Shown here: positions 8,253 to 16,761 of the stretch, piece by piece
Position numbering within the stretch: the stretch's first letter is position 1
Layout of the letters: every line of letters starts with the position of its first letter
Origin: Bin5 sp022821545
GTDB taxonomy: Bacteria; Chloroflexota; Anaerolineae; Caldilineales; Caldilineaceae
Assembly: GCA_963664085.2 (NCBI GenBank)
Contig: CAXXLO010000002.1
Coordinates: 3,410,001-3,474,000, forward strand
Direction: 5' to 3'
DNA length: 64,000 bases
The notes under the pieces: generated by a model
Seen by the model: only the letters and a program-made list of their open reading frames with translations
The model's database searches: none
What the model was told of the DNA's origin: nothing
Program-made: the position numbers and the translations under genes

Positions 8253-9119
8253 CTACTTCAGCGCCGGCCCCGGCGTCCACCGCTGTGCAATCGGTTCCGC
8301 GTCGCCTTCGTAGACGATCCTGAGCGGCTCCATTCGCGCCTGAACTTCATTAGCCGGGTTCGTCCCCGTTTCGCCGTTCCTGCCCTCCAGCGAAAAGATC
8401 GTCGCCTGCGTCCGCTCCGGCAAGCCGACAAAATGCGGATAATACCACATCGTCAGCACTGTCCTCCGTTCATCGCTCAGGTTGGCGTGGGCAGCGTGAA
8501 ACAGTCTCCCGTATCCGATCACCAGATCGCCGGCCCGCACGGGCACGTCAACCTCCCCCTCCGCCCGCTGGAAAGCCGCGTCCTCCGGATTCGCATAGGT
8601 TCTCAACTCATCCGTGTGCATGGGCGCCGCCTGGTCGTGAAGCGGATGCCGTTTCCGATGCGACCCGGGAATCACCCGCAAACAGCCGTTGCGAGCGTCC
8701 GTATCCGTCAGATAGTACATCAGAAAACACTGAATCGGCTGCCACGTATAGCTCACCGGATCGTCCCAAAACCGCCCGTCCTCGTGCCAGAACAGCGGGG
8801 GACTCTGCGGTGGTTTGCTGATAATGCGCCCGTGGCCGAATTTCGGTTCCGCAAACCCCAGCTCCGCCAGCGCCGCCACTGCCTGCGGATGAGCAACCAG
8901 TTCAGCCAGCACATTATACCGATAGGCCATCGCCCAATCGATCAGCACCATGCTTCCCGTCGTGCGATTCTGCTCAAAGTGCGCCTTTTCCTGCAGACCC
9001 AGAATCTGGTCGCTCCACACTCTCAGCCCCTCCACCAACTCCGGCTCCAGAACGCCCTTGAACAAGACAAAACCGTCCCGAATGAACTGCTCACGCAACC
9101 CGACATTCACCGCTCCCAT
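8253..9119 (-). CDS. phytanoyl-CoA dioxygenase family protein
   Basis: 288 residues from the ATG at 9119. The first metal-binding motif is FWHEDGRFW (His-x-Asp) and the distal His is in LFHAAHANLSDERRT, so the facial triad is complete. The frame extends 5' to a GTG at 9176 that would overlap the GMC gene, but the purine-rich AAGGGGAG just upstream of 9119 makes that ATG the better start. It lies directly downstream of the GMC oxidoreductase on the same strand (47 bp), so the two are probably co-transcribed and may act in succession on one alcohol or lipid substrate. Confidence 0.88.
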   Translation of the reverse strand: MGAVNVGLREQFIRDGFVLFKGVLEPELVEGLRVWSDQILGLQEKAHFEQNRTTGSMVLIDWAMAYRYNVLAELVAHPQAVAALAELGFAEPKFGHGRIISKPPQSPPLFWHEDGRFWDDPVSYTWQPIQCFLMYYLTDTDARNGCLRVIPGSHRKRHPLHDQAAPMHTDELRTYANPEDAAFQRAEGEVDVPVRAGDLVIGYGRLFHAAHANLSDERRTVLTMWYYPHFVGLPERTQATIFSLEGRNGETGTNPANEVQARMEPLRIVYEGDAEPIAQRWTPGPALK

Positions 9120-9165
9120 ATCGCTCTTCTCCCCTTGCCGTCTCAAGCCGCTAATCACCTGCGTC

Positions 9166-10800
9166 TCACCGATCACCGTCCTTCATCTTTGCCGCCATAT
9201 GCTCGCCAATCATCACTGCAGTCAAATGCGTATTCGCCCGCGGAACCTCAGGTATGATGGAAGCGTCAATGACGCGCAGTCCATCCACCCCAATCACCTT
9301 GCAGTCCGGATCCACGACCGCACCAGAGTCACCGACCGCCCCCATTCGGCACGTCCCTACAATGTGGAAGCAGTCGAGACACTCCTCCAGCAGCCACCGG
9401 TCAAGCTCCTCGTCGCTGACCGAACCGTCAAGTCCACCCCGCCTGCCGCCGTAAAGATCGCCCAGCGAAATCTCCTCGGAAATCGCCCTGATTGCGGCGT
9501 GCCCGGCCAGCGCAAACAGCCGCCGCACCCCGTCGCGCAACCGCACCAAATCTCTCCGGTCGGATAACATACGCTCTTCGATGACCGGTTCTACCTGCGG
9601 ATCAGCCGATCCGATCCACAACTGCCCTTGCGAAAACGCTTGAAAGACCGAAACCACGATCACGCCCAGCTCCAGCGCCTCCCCCGCGATCCCGAATACG
9701 TTGCAGCTCGCCATCAGCATGTCGTTGCGCCCTGCGCCCGCAAGTCCCGAACTGTAGCGGACACAGCAGCTGGTCCGCCGAGCGCGGGGTCCGTCTGCCC
9801 GCGCCGCAGGACGTAACTTGAGATGCATTCCCACAGTCGGATGATCCCGCAGATTCCGGCCGACTCCGGGCAGATCGACCACCAGCCCCACGCCCGCCGC
9901 TTCCAGAGTCTTAGCCGGCCCGATTCCCGACCGCATCAGGATGGCCGGAGAATGAACCGCCCCCGCACACAACAGAATCTCTCTGCCGCGCAAGACAGTC
10001 CCGCCGCCCTCCCTACCCGTCAGACCGTCGACGCCAACCACGCGCACGCCCACCGCCCGCCTTCGCTTTCCCGTACCCCCTTCCCCTGAATCCCATTCAA
10101 ACGCTACCCGGTCAACCAGCGCCCCGCCGACAATTGTCAGATTCGCTCGCCCCCGCGCCGGCTCCAGGTACGCGTCATTCGTCGAAACGCGTCTGTCCTC
10201 CCGCATGGTCAGCGCCACCGGCGATACCCCGGTACTGCCAGGAGCATGATAGTCCTCCGCAAAGCCGTAACCCAACCCGACCGCCGCCTCACGCAGCGCC
10301 AGGTCCACGGCGCCCCACTTCTCCACGGGCGCCCGGCAAAGCGGGACCGGTCCCCCGCGCCCGTGGTAGGGAGCATCGCCAAAATCAGGGTCATCCTCCA
10401 GCCGAACGAAAGACGGCAGCACCTCCTCGCCCGCCCACCCGGCACAGCCCAATGCCGCCCAGCGGTCAAAGTCCTCCATTTCGCCCCGCAGCCCGATCAA
10501 CCCATTGATTGCCGAGCTTCCTCCCATTCCCCGCCCGCGCACAAACGGGGCCGGCTTCTGCCTTTCACTCCGCCGCGCCGTCAGCCCCGGCCACTGGTAG
10601 ACTGCCCGATGCTCTTCTCCCAGCAGTATTTCGCCATGATTGTGACTCTGCATCGCCGCCGGCGCCTCCCCCGAACGGTAGTCCGGCCCCGCCTCCAGTA
10701 ACAACACCGTCGCCTCTGGATTCTCCGACAGACGCGCCGCCAGCGGCGCCCCCGCCGACCCCGCGCCTACGATGATATAGTCAAATATACGGTCCAGCAT
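9166..10800 (-). CDS. GMC-family FAD-dependent oxidoreductase (choline-dehydrogenase-like)
   Basis: 544 residues from ATG 10800. The FAD-binding loop is YIIVGAGSAGAPLAARLSE close to the N-terminus. GMC signature 1 is GRGMGGSSAINGLIGLRG, signature 2 is around GAVHSPAILMRSGIGP, and the C-terminal FAD/substrate motif HIVGTCRMG is followed by DASIIPEVPRANTH. Family members oxidise alcohols to aldehydes or acids (choline, glucose, PEG and others). The frame extends to 10881, but that would run a disordered tail before the FAD loop. GAGGA lies just ahead of ATG 10800, and family members begin this close to the GAG loop. Confidence 0.92.
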   Translation of the reverse strand: MLDRIFDYIIVGAGSAGAPLAARLSENPEATVLLLEAGPDYRSGEAPAAMQSHNHGEILLGEEHRAVYQWPGLTARRSERQKPAPFVRGRGMGGSSAINGLIGLRGEMEDFDRWAALGCAGWAGEEVLPSFVRLEDDPDFGDAPYHGRGGPVPLCRAPVEKWGAVDLALREAAVGLGYGFAEDYHAPGSTGVSPVALTMREDRRVSTNDAYLEPARGRANLTIVGGALVDRVAFEWDSGEGGTGKRRRAVGVRVVGVDGLTGREGGGTVLRGREILLCAGAVHSPAILMRSGIGPAKTLEAAGVGLVVDLPGVGRNLRDHPTVGMHLKLRPAARADGPRARRTSCCVRYSSGLAGAGRNDMLMASCNVFGIAGEALELGVIVVSVFQAFSQGQLWIGSADPQVEPVIEERMLSDRRDLVRLRDGVRRLFALAGHAAIRAISEEISLGDLYGGRRGGLDGSVSDEELDRWLLEECLDCFHIVGTCRMGAVGDSGAVVDPDCKVIGVDGLRVIDASIIPEVPRANTHLTAVMIGEHMAAKMKDGDR

Positions 10801-10874
10801 CGGTTCCTCGTCGTCAAGCCCGCCTCGCGATCCCCCGCCTACACTTCCGACGGCGCCCTGCAAAATCCAGCAAA

Positions 10875-10903
10875 TTGACAATCGGTTTGGCAGGATATAT
10901 TGT
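10875..10903 (+). promoter_or_regulatory. candidate sigma-70 promoter, now cut off from its gene by IS66
   Basis: TTGACA (10875-10880), a 17-bp spacer and TATTGT (10898-10903). Transcription would start at about 10910, inside or next to the target duplication of the insertion element. Before the insertion this promoter would have stood ~90 bp ahead of the SH3-domain gene now at 12503. Confidence 0.5.
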
Positions 10904-10905
10904 TA

Positions 10906-10913
10906 GATTGTCA
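10906..10913 (+). repeat. left 8-bp target-site duplication of the IS66 element
   Basis: GATTGTCA immediately before the left inverted repeat, identical to 12441-12448. Confidence 0.92.
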
Positions 10914-10928
10914 GTAACTACTAAGCCT
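10914..10928 (+). repeat. left terminal inverted repeat of IS66 element
   Basis: GTAACTACTAAGCCT, the exact reverse complement of 12426-12440. Confidence 0.92.
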
Positions 10929-10984
10929 ATGTAACGAAACAGAGCTAATGTGGGTTTGGTCTTGGATGATGTAGAGTAAGAAGC

Positions 10985-12433
10985 ATGAGCAAACTGGAAC
11001 AGCTGGACCGAGAGCAACTAAAGCAATTAGACCAGGAGAGCTTGATCGGTGTAATCCTGATCTTGCAGCGGCAGATGACTGAGCAACAGGAGTTGATTCA
11101 GCAGTTGCAGGATCAAGTGGCGAAAGACAGTCACAACAGCGGCAAGCCGCCGAGCAGCGATGGTTTGAAGAAAGGCAAACGCAAGAGTCTGCGCCGCTCT
11201 GGCCAGCGGCCGCGCGGGGGGCAACGCGGGCACAAAGGACGGACCTTGATGCAGGTGGCGGAACCGGACCATGTCATCGTGCATCGGCTGACGGATTGCC
11301 CGCACTGCCAGACAGAGTTGGAGGCAGTGGCTGCCCAGCGGCATGAGAAACGGCAGGTATTCGACATCCCGCCTGCCCGCATCGAAGTGACAGAGCATCA
11401 GACAGAGGTGAAGCAGTGCCCTGGCTGTGGTGTGTGCGTAAAGGGAGAGTTTCCCGCCAACGTGAGTCAGCCGACCCAGTATGGTCTGCGTCTGAAAGCA
11501 CTCGCCTGCTACCTCTACAGCCAACAGTTCATCCCTCTGGCGCGCATCAGGGAGTTGCTGACTGCGCTCTACGGGGATGCGCCTTCTGAGCCGGTCGTCC
11601 TCGCGGCCGCCCGCCAACTTGCCAGCCGTACGCAAGCGAGTCTGGAACAGATTCGTCAACAACTGGTTGCTGCGCCTGTCGTCCATTTCGATGAGAGCGG
11701 CATGCGTGTCGCAGGGCGGTTGCGGTGGTTGCACGTGGCCAGCACAGCAAAACTGACCCAGTACCACGTCCATGACAAACGCGGGCATATCGGCATGCGA
11801 GCCGGAGGCATCTTGCCCCATTACAAGGGCGTTGCTCTGCATGATTACTGGCGCTCTTACCTCAAGTTTAGCGACTGTCAGCATAGCTTCTGCAACGTCC
11901 ATCACCTGCGCGACCTCGCCTTTATCGTCGAACAGTACGACCAGGCATGGGCCGCAGAGATGAAGCGCTTGTTGTGCGACATCAAAGACGAAGTCGCGGC
12001 GACCTCCCAACGACACACCGCCTTGCCCGCGCACCGCTTGGCCTACTACGAGGCCGAGTACGATGCGCTCATTGCTCAGGGTTTTGCCGCCAACCCTTCC
12101 CCGCCAAAGACAAAACCCAAACCGATCGGCCGACCCAAACAGGCGCCGCCCAAAAACCTGCTTGACCGCTTGCACAGACATAAAGCCGGCGTCTTAGCCT
12201 TCATGTATGACTTCCGCATCCCTTTTGACAACAACCTGGTCGAACGCGATGTACGCATGATCAAAGTCCAGCAGAAAGTCTCCGGCTGCTTTCGTACTGA
12301 AGACGGGGCACACATCTTCTGTGCATTGCGCTCCTATATCTCCACTGCGCGTAAACATGGCCTCAACGCCATTGATGCCATCTACAACGCTTTCCTTGAC
12401 CAACCCTTCATCCCTGACAACAATCAGGCTTAG
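10985..12433 (+). CDS. IS66-family transposase (TnpC type)
   Basis: 482 residues. The N-terminus is a leucine/glutamine-rich coiled coil (about 1-45), then a basic Ser/Gly stretch. A zinc-finger-like region carries CPHCQTEL and CPGCGVC. The DDE core follows: Asp in VHFDESGMRV, Asp in LHDYWRSYL and Glu in NNLVERDVRMIKVQQK. The C-terminal IS66_C-like segment contains SYISTARKHGLNAIDAIYNAF. Its TAG stop lies inside the right inverted repeat. The gene is intact and probably active. Start ATG 10985 is 71 bp into the element. Confidence 0.95.
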   Translation: MSKLEQLDREQLKQLDQESLIGVILILQRQMTEQQELIQQLQDQVAKDSHNSGKPPSSDGLKKGKRKSLRRSGQRPRGGQRGHKGRTLMQVAEPDHVIVHRLTDCPHCQTELEAVAAQRHEKRQVFDIPPARIEVTEHQTEVKQCPGCGVCVKGEFPANVSQPTQYGLRLKALACYLYSQQFIPLARIRELLTALYGDAPSEPVVLAAARQLASRTQASLEQIRQQLVAAPVVHFDESGMRVAGRLRWLHVASTAKLTQYHVHDKRGHIGMRAGGILPHYKGVALHDYWRSYLKFSDCQHSFCNVHHLRDLAFIVEQYDQAWAAEMKRLLCDIKDEVAATSQRHTALPAHRLAYYEAEYDALIAQGFAANPSPPKTKPKPIGRPKQAPPKNLLDRLHRHKAGVLAFMYDFRIPFDNNLVERDVRMIKVQQKVSGCFRTEDGAHIFCALRSYISTARKHGLNAIDAIYNAFLDQPFIPDNNQA

Positions 12434-12440
12434 TAGTTAC
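12426..12440 (-). repeat. right terminal inverted repeat of IS66 element
   Basis: AGGCTTAGTAGTTAC, reverse complement of the left end; it overlaps the transposase stop codon. Confidence 0.92.
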
Positions 12441-12448
12441 GATTGTCA
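12441..12448 (+). repeat. right 8-bp target-site duplication of the IS66 element
   Basis: GATTGTCA directly after the right inverted repeat, identical to 10906-10913. Confidence 0.92.
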
Positions 12449-12502
12449 TTATTGATCTCATCCCATAATCATTGTAAGAGGGGAGAAAGGCAAAGGGGAA
12501 AA

Positions 12503-13438
12503 ATGAAGAAACCGCTTCTCATTCTGCTCATCGCTGTATTCCTCGCCGGCGCCGGCGCGCCGCTCTATGCACAGGACGCAACCCTGACGCTCGAAAGCCT
12601 GGCGGAAAAAGTGGAGTCAATGGTCGAACTGGTGACATCGTTGTCGGATCGCATGAACGATTTCGAGGTCAGGCTCGCCGCTCTGGAAGCCACCGACACA
12701 CCCACGGCAACCCATACGCCGACGGCAACCTATACACCGACGCCGACCGGGACATCCACGCCCGTGCCGACCGCAACGTCCACTTCTCCCACCGTCTCCA
12801 TTGACAGAACGATGAACGTGCGCGCTGGGCCAGGAACCAACTACTCCGTCATCGGCCAGGCAACAGCCGGCGCCGAATACCCAATCTCCGGCAAGAACCC
12901 AGCCGGCGGCTGGTGGCAGATCATCTACGGCGGCCAGTACGGATGGGTCTACGCCCCGCTGGTGACAGCCACTAATCCCGAACTCGTCCAGATCGCGGCC
13001 GCGATTCCAACGCCGGCAGCAACGCCGGTTCCCACCGCGACACCTGTCCCGCCCCCGCCGGCGCACGCCTTTTCCCTCGTAGACAGCGGGAGCTGCCCCG
13101 GCAACGACCAGCAGACCTTCTTCGAGGGTCTGGTTCGTGACCGGCACAACAACGTGTTGAACAATGTCTGTGTTCACATTGCCTTCAACGGCCCGCGCAA
13201 TACCAAGTGTACCGGTTGCGGCAAACCGACCGGCAAGTGGGGCTTCTCTCCCTTCGGAGGCCCTGCCTCATCCGGAACCTTCGTCGAGATCTGGGTCGTT
13301 AACTGCCCTGCCGGCGTCAACACAGACGGCAGTCATAACTCCAAGGACTTCTCGAACTTGACACCACTCTCGCCCAAGTGGTCCATGACCATCAGCAACA
13401 GTGTGGGCTGCAACAACATCACCTTCAAGCAGAACTGA
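12503..13438 (+). CDS. secreted protein with bacterial SH3 domain and Thr-Pro linker
   Basis: 311 residues from ATG 12503, preceded by AAAGGGGA. A signal peptide (MKKPLLILLIAVFLAGAGAP, cleavage near AQD) is followed by a short coiled coil (about 27-65) and a low-complexity TPTAT-type linker. An SH3_3 domain comes next (MNVRAGPGTNYSVIG to WWQIIYGGQYGWVYA), then a second Pro/Thr linker. The C-terminal ~110-residue domain has two cysteine pairs (KCTGCGKP and others) and a beta-rich pattern. SH3_3 domains often bind cell-wall peptides, so this is probably an envelope-associated or surface protein; the C-terminal domain is unrecognised. An IS66 copy sits directly upstream and may have separated it from its promoter. 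Confidence 0.85.
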   Translation: MKKPLLILLIAVFLAGAGAPLYAQDATLTLESLAEKVESMVELVTSLSDRMNDFEVRLAALEATDTPTATHTPTATYTPTPTGTSTPVPTATSTSPTVSIDRTMNVRAGPGTNYSVIGQATAGAEYPISGKNPAGGWWQIIYGGQYGWVYAPLVTATNPELVQIAAAIPTPAATPVPTATPVPPPPAHAFSLVDSGSCPGNDQQTFFEGLVRDRHNNVLNNVCVHIAFNGPRNTKCTGCGKPTGKWGFSPFGGPASSGTFVEIWVVNCPAGVNTDGSHNSKDFSNLTPLSPKWSMTISNSVGCNNITFKQN

Positions 13439-13458
13439 ATTTCCCCAGGCCGCTGCAG

Positions 13459-13479
13459 GGGCAGGCCTTGTGCCTGCCC
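13459..13479. repeat. REP-like GC hairpin between convergent genes
   Basis: GGGCAGGC - 5-nt loop - GCCTGCCC, an 8-bp perfect stem in the 59-bp gap between two convergent genes. It has no T-tract, so it is a weak terminator at best; it resembles dispersed REP-type palindromes. Confidence 0.5.
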
Positions 13480-13497
13480 TTGCACGTCCTAACAGAG

Positions 13498-14403
13498 TCA
13501 CTTTCTGCCTTTTCCCATCTTCTCCTGCAGATGAAAATATACATGGCAGCGCGCGGGATCATCCTTCCAGGCCTCCGCCATTGGAATGACCTCCTCCGGA
13601 ATCCGCTTCGCCAGATTCAAAACTGCCCTGTACACAGCCCTGCGCACCACAGTCCTCTCATCTGCCGCCAGCTGATTTGCCAACCCTGACAGTAGCTCCA
13701 GATGATTGGCCGCCTCCGCCGCAGACAGCGCCATCGCCACATTCCACTGTGCCCGCGGACGACTGCTCGCCCGCCCCAGCCAATCCGCCACCAGGGCCGG
13801 CTGCGCCTTCAAAAAGCTGTCCCCAATCGCAAACGCGCCAAAGTTCTTCCTTACATAAGGATCATCGTCCTCCAGCAGCGGCGTCAAAGCCTCCAGCAAC
13901 AACCGGCACTCCTCCTCAGTGCAGCGCCCCGCAGCAGAACCGCTCGCCACCGCCGCCGCACGCCGCACATTCGGTGAATCGTGCTTTGCCCACTCTCGCA
14001 CAGTCGGAAAGATGGCCGCGAAATTCTCGCTGATCACGCGTCTCAAGGCGCTCGCCGCCCACTCCCTCACCTCCCAGTTCTCGCTATCAGCCAGTCTGAA
14101 AATGAAATCGGTCACTTCTGCCGGGTTGCGCTCAAACATCGGCCCAAGCAACACAAGGCCGACCTCCTGTGCCCCTTCACTTTCCGATCCTGCAAATGCA
14201 GTGGCTGCCTCGTACAACCCGGCAGTCCCCTCCCCAAAGTGCCTGCTCATGACCTTCGCAGCCTGCAACTTTACAGCCTGCCGCGGCGTACCAGCATGCG
14301 CGGTCTTCTGCGAGTCCAGCACGGCGATCGCCTCCGCCCAACTGTCCTTCTCAATTCCCGCGAGAAAGTCATCTCTCCAGGAACTGCCTTTGCGTGTAGC
14401 CAT
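13498..14403 (-). CDS. HEAT-repeat / AlkD-like DNA alkylation repair family protein
   Basis: 301 residues from ATG 14403 (GGGAGGG about 10 bp upstream); a longer frame begins at 14451 without a ribosome site. The protein is almost wholly alpha-helical with HEAT-like pairs, including WEVREWAASALRRVI and DSPNVRRAAAVASG. This arrangement is seen in the AlkC/AlkD DNA-alkylation-repair superfamily and in other HEAT proteins. AlkD-type enzymes excise alkylated purines without base flipping, and their acidic/aromatic key residues cannot be verified by eye here. Function is therefore tentative. It is convergent with the SH3 gene and divergent from the dehydrogenase at 14614. Confidence 0.7.
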   Translation of the reverse strand: MATRKGSSWRDDFLAGIEKDSWAEAIAVLDSQKTAHAGTPRQAVKLQAAKVMSRHFGEGTAGLYEAATAFAGSESEGAQEVGLVLLGPMFERNPAEVTDFIFRLADSENWEVREWAASALRRVISENFAAIFPTVREWAKHDSPNVRRAAAVASGSAAGRCTEEECRLLLEALTPLLEDDDPYVRKNFGAFAIGDSFLKAQPALVADWLGRASSRPRAQWNVAMALSAAEAANHLELLSGLANQLAADERTVVRRAVYRAVLNLAKRIPEEVIPMAEAWKDDPARCHVYFHLQEKMGKGRK

Positions 14404-14613
14404 AATAAGCCCACCCTCCCCGGCATTGCGCCGATCCTTGTTGTATGGCATGCTGATCCCGCCTCAACCTTCTGAAGCTACAATTGAACGGCAGGTTTAT
14501 GTATAGACTACACAGCCGCCAGCCGCAAAGCGTCAGGCCCCCTCTGCATCCTCCACGGACAAAGTGGTGTCCCTTGAGGACAGCCCGCAACCTCCCGAAA
14601 GGCTGAACGACCA

Positions 14614-15570
14614 GTGAGAGCAATCATACTCAGAGCCCGCGACGACTGCGTCAGAGAGAAGGTCCTCGTCCCCGACTGGCCCGATCCACCACCGCCGCAC
14701 ACTAACCAGGTCAGAATCAAGACCCTTTACTCCGGCATCACCAACGGCACGGAACGCAATCAACTTCACAAGGGCAACTACGCCCCAGGCGACCGTCTGC
14801 TGCCCATGCCAACCGGCTATCAGACCGTCGGCCGCGTCATAGAGACAGGACCCGACACAAAGTCCCTCCAGATCGGCGACCACATTTTCGTCGGCAAGAG
14901 CACCGGCGGCCATCTCGAGTACATAGTCGTCGCCGAAGATGAGCTCCTGATCAAGCTTCCCAACGAAGTCGACCTGAGCGAAGCCGCCATCTACGGCATG
15001 GCCGCGGTCGCCCTCAATACCATCCGCAACGCCGCCCCGCAGATTGGCGAGAAAGTCCTCGTCGTCGGCGCCGGTTGTGTAGGCCAGGTCGCAGCCCAGT
15101 TCGCAGCCCTACAGGGCGCATGCGTCACAATCTGCGACATCGACGAACCCCGCCTCGAAATAGCCCGCCAGATTGGCGCCGTAGAGCAGGTCCTCAACGT
15201 CGAAGGCGCCGGCTGGTCAGCCCACATTGCCGACGAAAGCTTCGACGCTGTTCTCGACTTTGCCGGCGTGCCCGGTATGGAAGAACAACTGATCCTGGCC
15301 ATGAAGACCGGCGGACGCGTCCTCCTGATCGCCGGCCGCGATCGTGTGACCTACCCTTTCAACCTCGCCCAGCGGCGCCTCGTAACCGTCAAGCAGAACA
15401 GCCACTTCTACGTGGACGACCTCGAGAATCTTGCCCGCCTCCACAGCCGCGGCCGCATCGACCTCTCGTCTCTGATTCAGGACGTAGCCGCGGCCGAAGA
15501 GGCCAAACGCATCTACGACACTCTGCGCGACCGACCCAACGAGCTACTCGGCACAGTTTTCAGTTGGTGA
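14614..15570 (+). CDS. MDR-family alcohol-dehydrogenase-like protein lacking zinc ligands
   Basis: 318 residues, GTG start. It has a GroES-like N-terminal half and a Rossmann C-terminal half with VLVVGAGCVGQVAAQFAALQG as the NAD(P) loop, then Asp-rich CDIDEPRLE after beta-2. The usual catalytic zinc positions are changed: the CGTDxH region reads GITNGTERNQ and the GHE motif reads GYQ. It should therefore be zinc-independent, like BchC-type or quinone-reductase-like members. It is followed 19 bp later by a ThuA-like gene, a pairing that suggests sugar catabolism. Substrate unknown. Confidence 0.85.
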   Translation: MRAIILRARDDCVREKVLVPDWPDPPPPHTNQVRIKTLYSGITNGTERNQLHKGNYAPGDRLLPMPTGYQTVGRVIETGPDTKSLQIGDHIFVGKSTGGHLEYIVVAEDELLIKLPNEVDLSEAAIYGMAAVALNTIRNAAPQIGEKVLVVGAGCVGQVAAQFAALQGACVTICDIDEPRLEIARQIGAVEQVLNVEGAGWSAHIADESFDAVLDFAGVPGMEEQLILAMKTGGRVLLIAGRDRVTYPFNLAQRRLVTVKQNSHFYVDDLENLARLHSRGRIDLSSLIQDVAAAEEAKRIYDTLRDRPNELLGTVFSW

Positions 15571-15589
15571 AAAAGGGAAAAACCGAACG

Positions 15590-16240
15590 ATGAGCACGAA
15601 CCAGTCCGACAAAGACAGCATCAAAGTCGCCGTTATCACCGGCGGCCACTTTTTCGACGTACCCGGCTTCCACGCCATATTCCGCGACATGCGCCAGGTC
15701 GACAGCTTCATCCAGCTGGAGGAAAACTGGGCCGCAGACATCGGCCGGGCGCTGGACGCCTATGATGTCTTTCTCTTTTACAACATGCCGCGCGGGCTAC
15801 CTGAAGAGAGAACACGTCCCGTCCTCGAAAAACTCGGTGAGAGCGGCCAGGGGATCTTTCTCCTCCATCACGCCATCCTCGCCTACGAACAGTGGCCCTT
15901 CTGGTCCGACCTCGTCGGGATAGCCGATCGCAGTTTTGGTTATGACCATGAACAGGAGCTTTCCGTCCAGATCGCAGATCCTGCCCACCCCATCACCCAG
16001 GGCATCGAGCCGTGGCAGATGGTAGACGAGACCTACTCCATGGCTAGCGCAGGCGAGGACAGCCACCTCTTGCTAACCACAGACCACCCCCGGAGCATGC
16101 GCGTCCTCGGCTGGACCCGCCAGTTCAAAAGCTCTCGCGTCTTCTGCTTCCAGTCCGGCCACGACAATCTCACCTACGTCGATCCGAACTTCCGCAAAAC
16201 TGTCCTGCGCGGCATCCAATGGTGCGCAGGCCGCATCTGA
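15590..16240 (+). CDS. ThuA-like (trehalose-utilisation type) domain protein
   Basis: 216 residues with a flavodoxin-like/class-I-glutamine-amidotransferase-like fold. VAVITGGHFFDVPGFHAIF opens the domain, GIFLLHHAI marks the nucleophile-elbow strand (without Cys), and GYDHEQELSVQIADPAHPIT and VFCFQSGHDNLTY occupy the C-terminal half. ThuA domains are frequent beside sugar dehydrogenases, and some act as keto-sugar processing enzymes. AAAAGGGA lies upstream of ATG 15590. It is probably co-transcribed with the MDR dehydrogenase. Confidence 0.85.
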   Translation: MSTNQSDKDSIKVAVITGGHFFDVPGFHAIFRDMRQVDSFIQLEENWAADIGRALDAYDVFLFYNMPRGLPEERTRPVLEKLGESGQGIFLLHHAILAYEQWPFWSDLVGIADRSFGYDHEQELSVQIADPAHPITQGIEPWQMVDETYSMASAGEDSHLLLTTDHPRSMRVLGWTRQFKSSRVFCFQSGHDNLTYVDPNFRKTVLRGIQWCAGRI

Positions 16241-16283
16241 AGTGAGTTTCTAGGGCCGGGCGGTATCAATCGGGAAGGTCGCC

Positions 16284-16748
16284 ATGGTTTCCGCAAGTCC
16301 AAAAATTGGGGAGATGATAGCGAAAACTCTGCTCGTAATGATTGTAGTAGTTTCAGCGCTCTTGCTGGCGGCATGTAATCCGATTCCTGCGACGCCGGCG
16401 CCGGCGCCAACTCCAACGCCCACCGGTCATAATCCGATGCAGATGGACGTATATGATTTTGCCGGGTGGTTGGCAAGAACAGACATCCATGGAGATGAGT
16501 CGATTGGCACTGACCGATATGTGGATGCTCTACTGGCAATGTCTGCCTGCCTGGGCGAGGACCAGATAGAAGCGATGGAACAACAGGACATAACCCCCGG
16601 TGAAGCGTCGGCGTCCCAATGGTGGACGATTTCCATATGGATGCATTTATTCATTACGGGACTATTGGAGGAACCAATGGAAGGCGTGGAGCCGACCTAT
16701 ATTTCTGCGCTGGAAACAATGTCTTCTGTCTGTTTGGAAGAAGAGTAG
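16284..16748 (+). CDS. small lipoprotein, unknown function
   Basis: 154 residues. The N-terminal hydrophobic segment ends in a lipobox LLLAAC, so lipid attachment at Cys is expected. A Pro/Thr/Ala linker follows (about 33-47), then an acidic ~105-residue domain with MSACLGEDQIEAMEQQD and CLEEE at the C-terminus. GGAAGG lies 5 bp before ATG 16284, so this start is preferred over the in-frame ATG at 16314, whose GGGGAG is too close. I do not recognise the mature domain. It is convergent with cobQ, with 13 bp between. Confidence 0.7.
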   Translation: MVSASPKIGEMIAKTLLVMIVVVSALLLAACNPIPATPAPAPTPTPTGHNPMQMDVYDFAGWLARTDIHGDESIGTDRYVDALLAMSACLGEDQIEAMEQQDITPGEASASQWWTISIWMHLFITGLLEEPMEGVEPTYISALETMSSVCLEEE

Positions 16749-16761
16749 CCAAATGGACCGT

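Larger units (their letters stand above)
10914..12440 (+). mobile_element. complete IS66-family insertion sequence, single-ORF type
   Basis: 1527-bp element. The termini are 15-bp perfect inverted repeats starting 5'-GTAA, as is usual for IS66, and it is flanked by a perfect 8-bp duplication GATTGTCA. One gene fills the element, the large IS66 transposase; the accessory tnpA and tnpB genes of canonical IS66 are absent, as in the ISBst12-like subgroup. Perfect ends, perfect duplication and an intact gene point to a recent insertion. It landed in the gap between the divergent GMC oxidoreductase and SH3-domain genes. Confidence 0.95.

Noticed and set aside
8433..9257. Plus-strand frame opposite the PhyH/GMC junction
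   Set aside because: Antisense composition, crosses the boundary of two clear minus-strand genes.
11027..12181. Minus-strand frame of 384 codons inside IS66
   Set aside because: Antisense to the intact transposase; no ribosome site or family motif.
13459..13479. Intrinsic terminator between SH3 and HEAT genes
   Set aside because: Hairpin lacks a T-tract; listed as a REP-like palindrome.
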